A stretch of 64,000 nucleotides of DNA, taken from positions 124,001 through 188,000 of the forward strand of contig CAWIBR010000005.1 of NCBI GenBank assembly GCA_963834425.1. Direction: 5' to 3'. Each line of letters starts with the position of its first letter. Within the stretch, counting starts at the first letter, position 1. The position numbers were made by a program, and so were the translations under genes. The DNA comes from CAVURS01 sp963834425. GTDB taxonomy: Bacteria; Actinomycetota; Actinomycetes; Actinomycetales; CAVURS01. This document shows, piece after piece, positions 62,825-64,000 of this stretch. A model generated the notes under the pieces. It was not told the DNA's origin, made no database searches, and worked only from the letters and a program-made list of their open reading frames with translations.

Positions 62825-64000
62825 TCAGCTCTCGCTGGTCTCGGTTTCGTCGCCGGTCTGACTGGCGTGGCTGACCAGCCAGGTGCGGGCGTCCGCGAGC
62901 GCCAGCAGGGTTGACTCGCCGACGACCTCCGTGGCTTCGAAGACCTGGATGTCACCGCGGGTGTCGTGGGCGTAGGACTTCCGGTAGCGCTCGATCATCG
63001 CCGGGTCGACGCCGCTGAGATAGAGCCGTCCACCGACCTCGGCCAGCTGTGCGCTGTACGTCGTGATCATCGCGAAGAACGTTGCGCCGAGGGCGGTTCG
63101 GCCGCGAAGACGGAGTACGACGACCGGCTGGACGCTGCCCTGAGATTGGGGCAGCCGCGTGGCGAGCGTGCCGGCGCCGGCGTAGAGCAGGCTGCCGTAG
63201 ACGTCGAGCACGGTGACCGAGCGGTCGGGCAAGGTCGCAGGAGCGGGCCGTTCGATGACCTGGCCCTCGGCGTTGCGCGACATCTCGACCACGCGCAGGT
63301 CGAGGGCCTCGCGGTTGAGCTGCAGCAGCAGTGAGATCACGAGGCCGGTGCCGACCGCGGCCGCAACCGGCAACGTGAGCGTCGCGACGAAGGTCACGGT
63401 CATCGCGATCTTGGCTGTGGGGTGAGTGCGCCACACGGTCGCGACCTCGCCCAGTCGCAGCGAGCTGACGCCCACGACCATCAGGACGGCGGCCAAGGTA
63501 GGGGTGGCCACCTGGGAGACGACGGCCGAAAGGGCCACGATGATGATCAGCATCCAGAGCCCGGCGTAGATCGAGGCCCATCGGCTGCGCGCTCCGACCG
63601 TCTTGTTCATCGCCGTACCGCTCACCGATCCGCCGACCGGGATGCCGTGGATGAAGGACGAGGCGATGTTGCCCGCGCCCTGGGCGATGAAGTTGCGGTT
63701 GACGTCGGCCGGGCCGCCCGTGCTGTTGGGTGCGGCCTCGGCCACCCCGGCGCCCTGCACGAGCACCACGGCGGCGACCGACAGCGCCCCGAGGATGACG
63801 CTGGGCGTGAGATCGACCAGGTGCGGCAGGACCAGCGGCGGCAGGCCGGTCGGAATCGTGTTGGCATCAGACACCCGCTCGACCGAGTCGGCGCCCAGGA
63901 CGATGACGGCCACGCTCGGCAGGGCCACCGCGACGAGCGAGGCGACGATCGAGATGCGGGTCCGCCCGAGGCCGACCAGCAGGAGGATGGCCAGGATGCC
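62825..64000 (-). CDS. SulP family anion transporter with STAS domain (5' part outside window)
   Basis: 392 residues of the C-terminal part are visible and the frame remains open at the window edge. Membrane core: VILGALSVAAVVLVQGAGVAEAAPNSTGGPADVNRNFIAQGAGNIASSFIHGIPVGGSVSGTAMNKTVGARS, the SulP substrate-site region around NFIAQG and GGSVSGTA, then LAAVLMVVGVSSL and further helices. Residues from about 275 to the end form a cytosolic STAS domain (SVTVLDVYGSLLYAGAGTL, VVVLRLRGRTALGATFFAMI). Sulfate, bicarbonate or another inorganic anion is the likely substrate. Convergent with the DUF6069 gene. Confidence 0.88.
   Translation of the reverse strand, partial: GILAILLLVGLGRTRISIVASLVAVALPSVAVIVLGADSVERVSDANTIPTGLPPLVLPHLVDLTPSVILGALSVAAVVLVQGAGVAEAAPNSTGGPADVNRNFIAQGAGNIASSFIHGIPVGGSVSGTAMNKTVGARSRWASIYAGLWMLIIIVALSAVVSQVATPTLAAVLMVVGVSSLRLGEVATVWRTHPTAKIAMTVTFVATLTLPVAAAVGTGLVISLLLQLNREALDLRVVEMSRNAEGQVIERPAPATLPDRSVTVLDVYGSLLYAGAGTLATRLPQSQGSVQPVVVLRLRGRTALGATFFAMITTYSAQLAEVGGRLYLSGVDPAMIERYRKSYAHDTRGDIQVFEATEVVGESTLLALADARTWLVSHASQTGDETETSES

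Noticed and set aside
1..64000. tRNA, rRNA, riboswitch or replication origin
   Set aside because: No cloverleaf with a conserved T-loop, no rRNA core sequence, no known riboswitch core and no DnaA-box cluster was recognised by eye; a covariance-model search could still find a small RNA.

Overview
The window is 64 kb of very GC-rich DNA from a high-GC Gram-positive bacterium (Actinomycetota). Support comes from the codon bias, frequent GTG starts, leaderless-looking starts, two DUF222/HNH (13E12-type) genes, a GAF-ANTAR regulator, actinobacterial families such as DUF6325, DUF7144, DUF6069 and GAP/Sap, and an LSFTG cell-wall sorting signal. The genus cannot be fixed; a Nocardioides-, Kineosporia- or Frankia-like soil actinomycete would fit. 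No tRNA, rRNA, CRISPR array or phage/IS transposase was seen.

Layout. 0-3.4 kb: end of an L,D-transpeptidase-type lipoprotein, an alpha/beta hydrolase, then a 45-47 bp minisatellite plus a broken DUF222-HNH gene. 3.4-16 kb: metabolic and repair genes (aldehyde dehydrogenase, mannitol dehydrogenase, GAF-ANTAR, Fpg/Nei, Ogt, MFS pump, oxidoreductase, methyltransferase) and a DUF1611-racemase pair whose ribosome binding site lies in a perfect hairpin. 16.2-26 kb: a carbohydrate-use cluster (PfkB kinase, SIS isomerase, class II aldolase; divergent GH4 glycosidase; DeoR regulator; ABC importer; secreted beta-helix protein). 26-28 kb: a second copy of the minisatellite-promoter-HNH unit, so two direct repeats of about 1.7 kb bracket 22.7 kb. 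28-34.5 kb: DUF3224/MarR pair, DEAD-box helicase, SMP-30 lactonase, WecB epimerase and GT2.

34.6-64 kb is dominated by membrane, envelope and stress-type proteins: HerA-like ATPase, RDD, DHA2 exporter, GAP, a giant DUF11 surface protein of about 8.6 kb, DUF389, two DUF7144, HAD, holin-like, MBL hydrolase, DUF1269, AI-2E, SHOCT, YihY, DUF6325, a large LuxR/MalT-like regulator, DUF6069 and SulP. Its main novelty is a shared promoter: a 17-bp inverted repeat TC(A/C)CCC-N5-GGGTGA followed after 22-23 bp by a -10 hexamer of the form NANNNT. It stands before at least nine of these genes or operons, plus one SHOCT gene at 4.9 kb. This looks like a regulon that I do not recognise from published operators.

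Caution: many genes are broken by single-base frameshifts (both HNH genes, GH4, DeoR, beta-helix, helicase, DUF11, AI-2E, YihY, LuxR and others) while their neighbours are intact. Uncorrected sequencing indels are the simplest explanation, so these genes are annotated as full spans with the shift positions noted.
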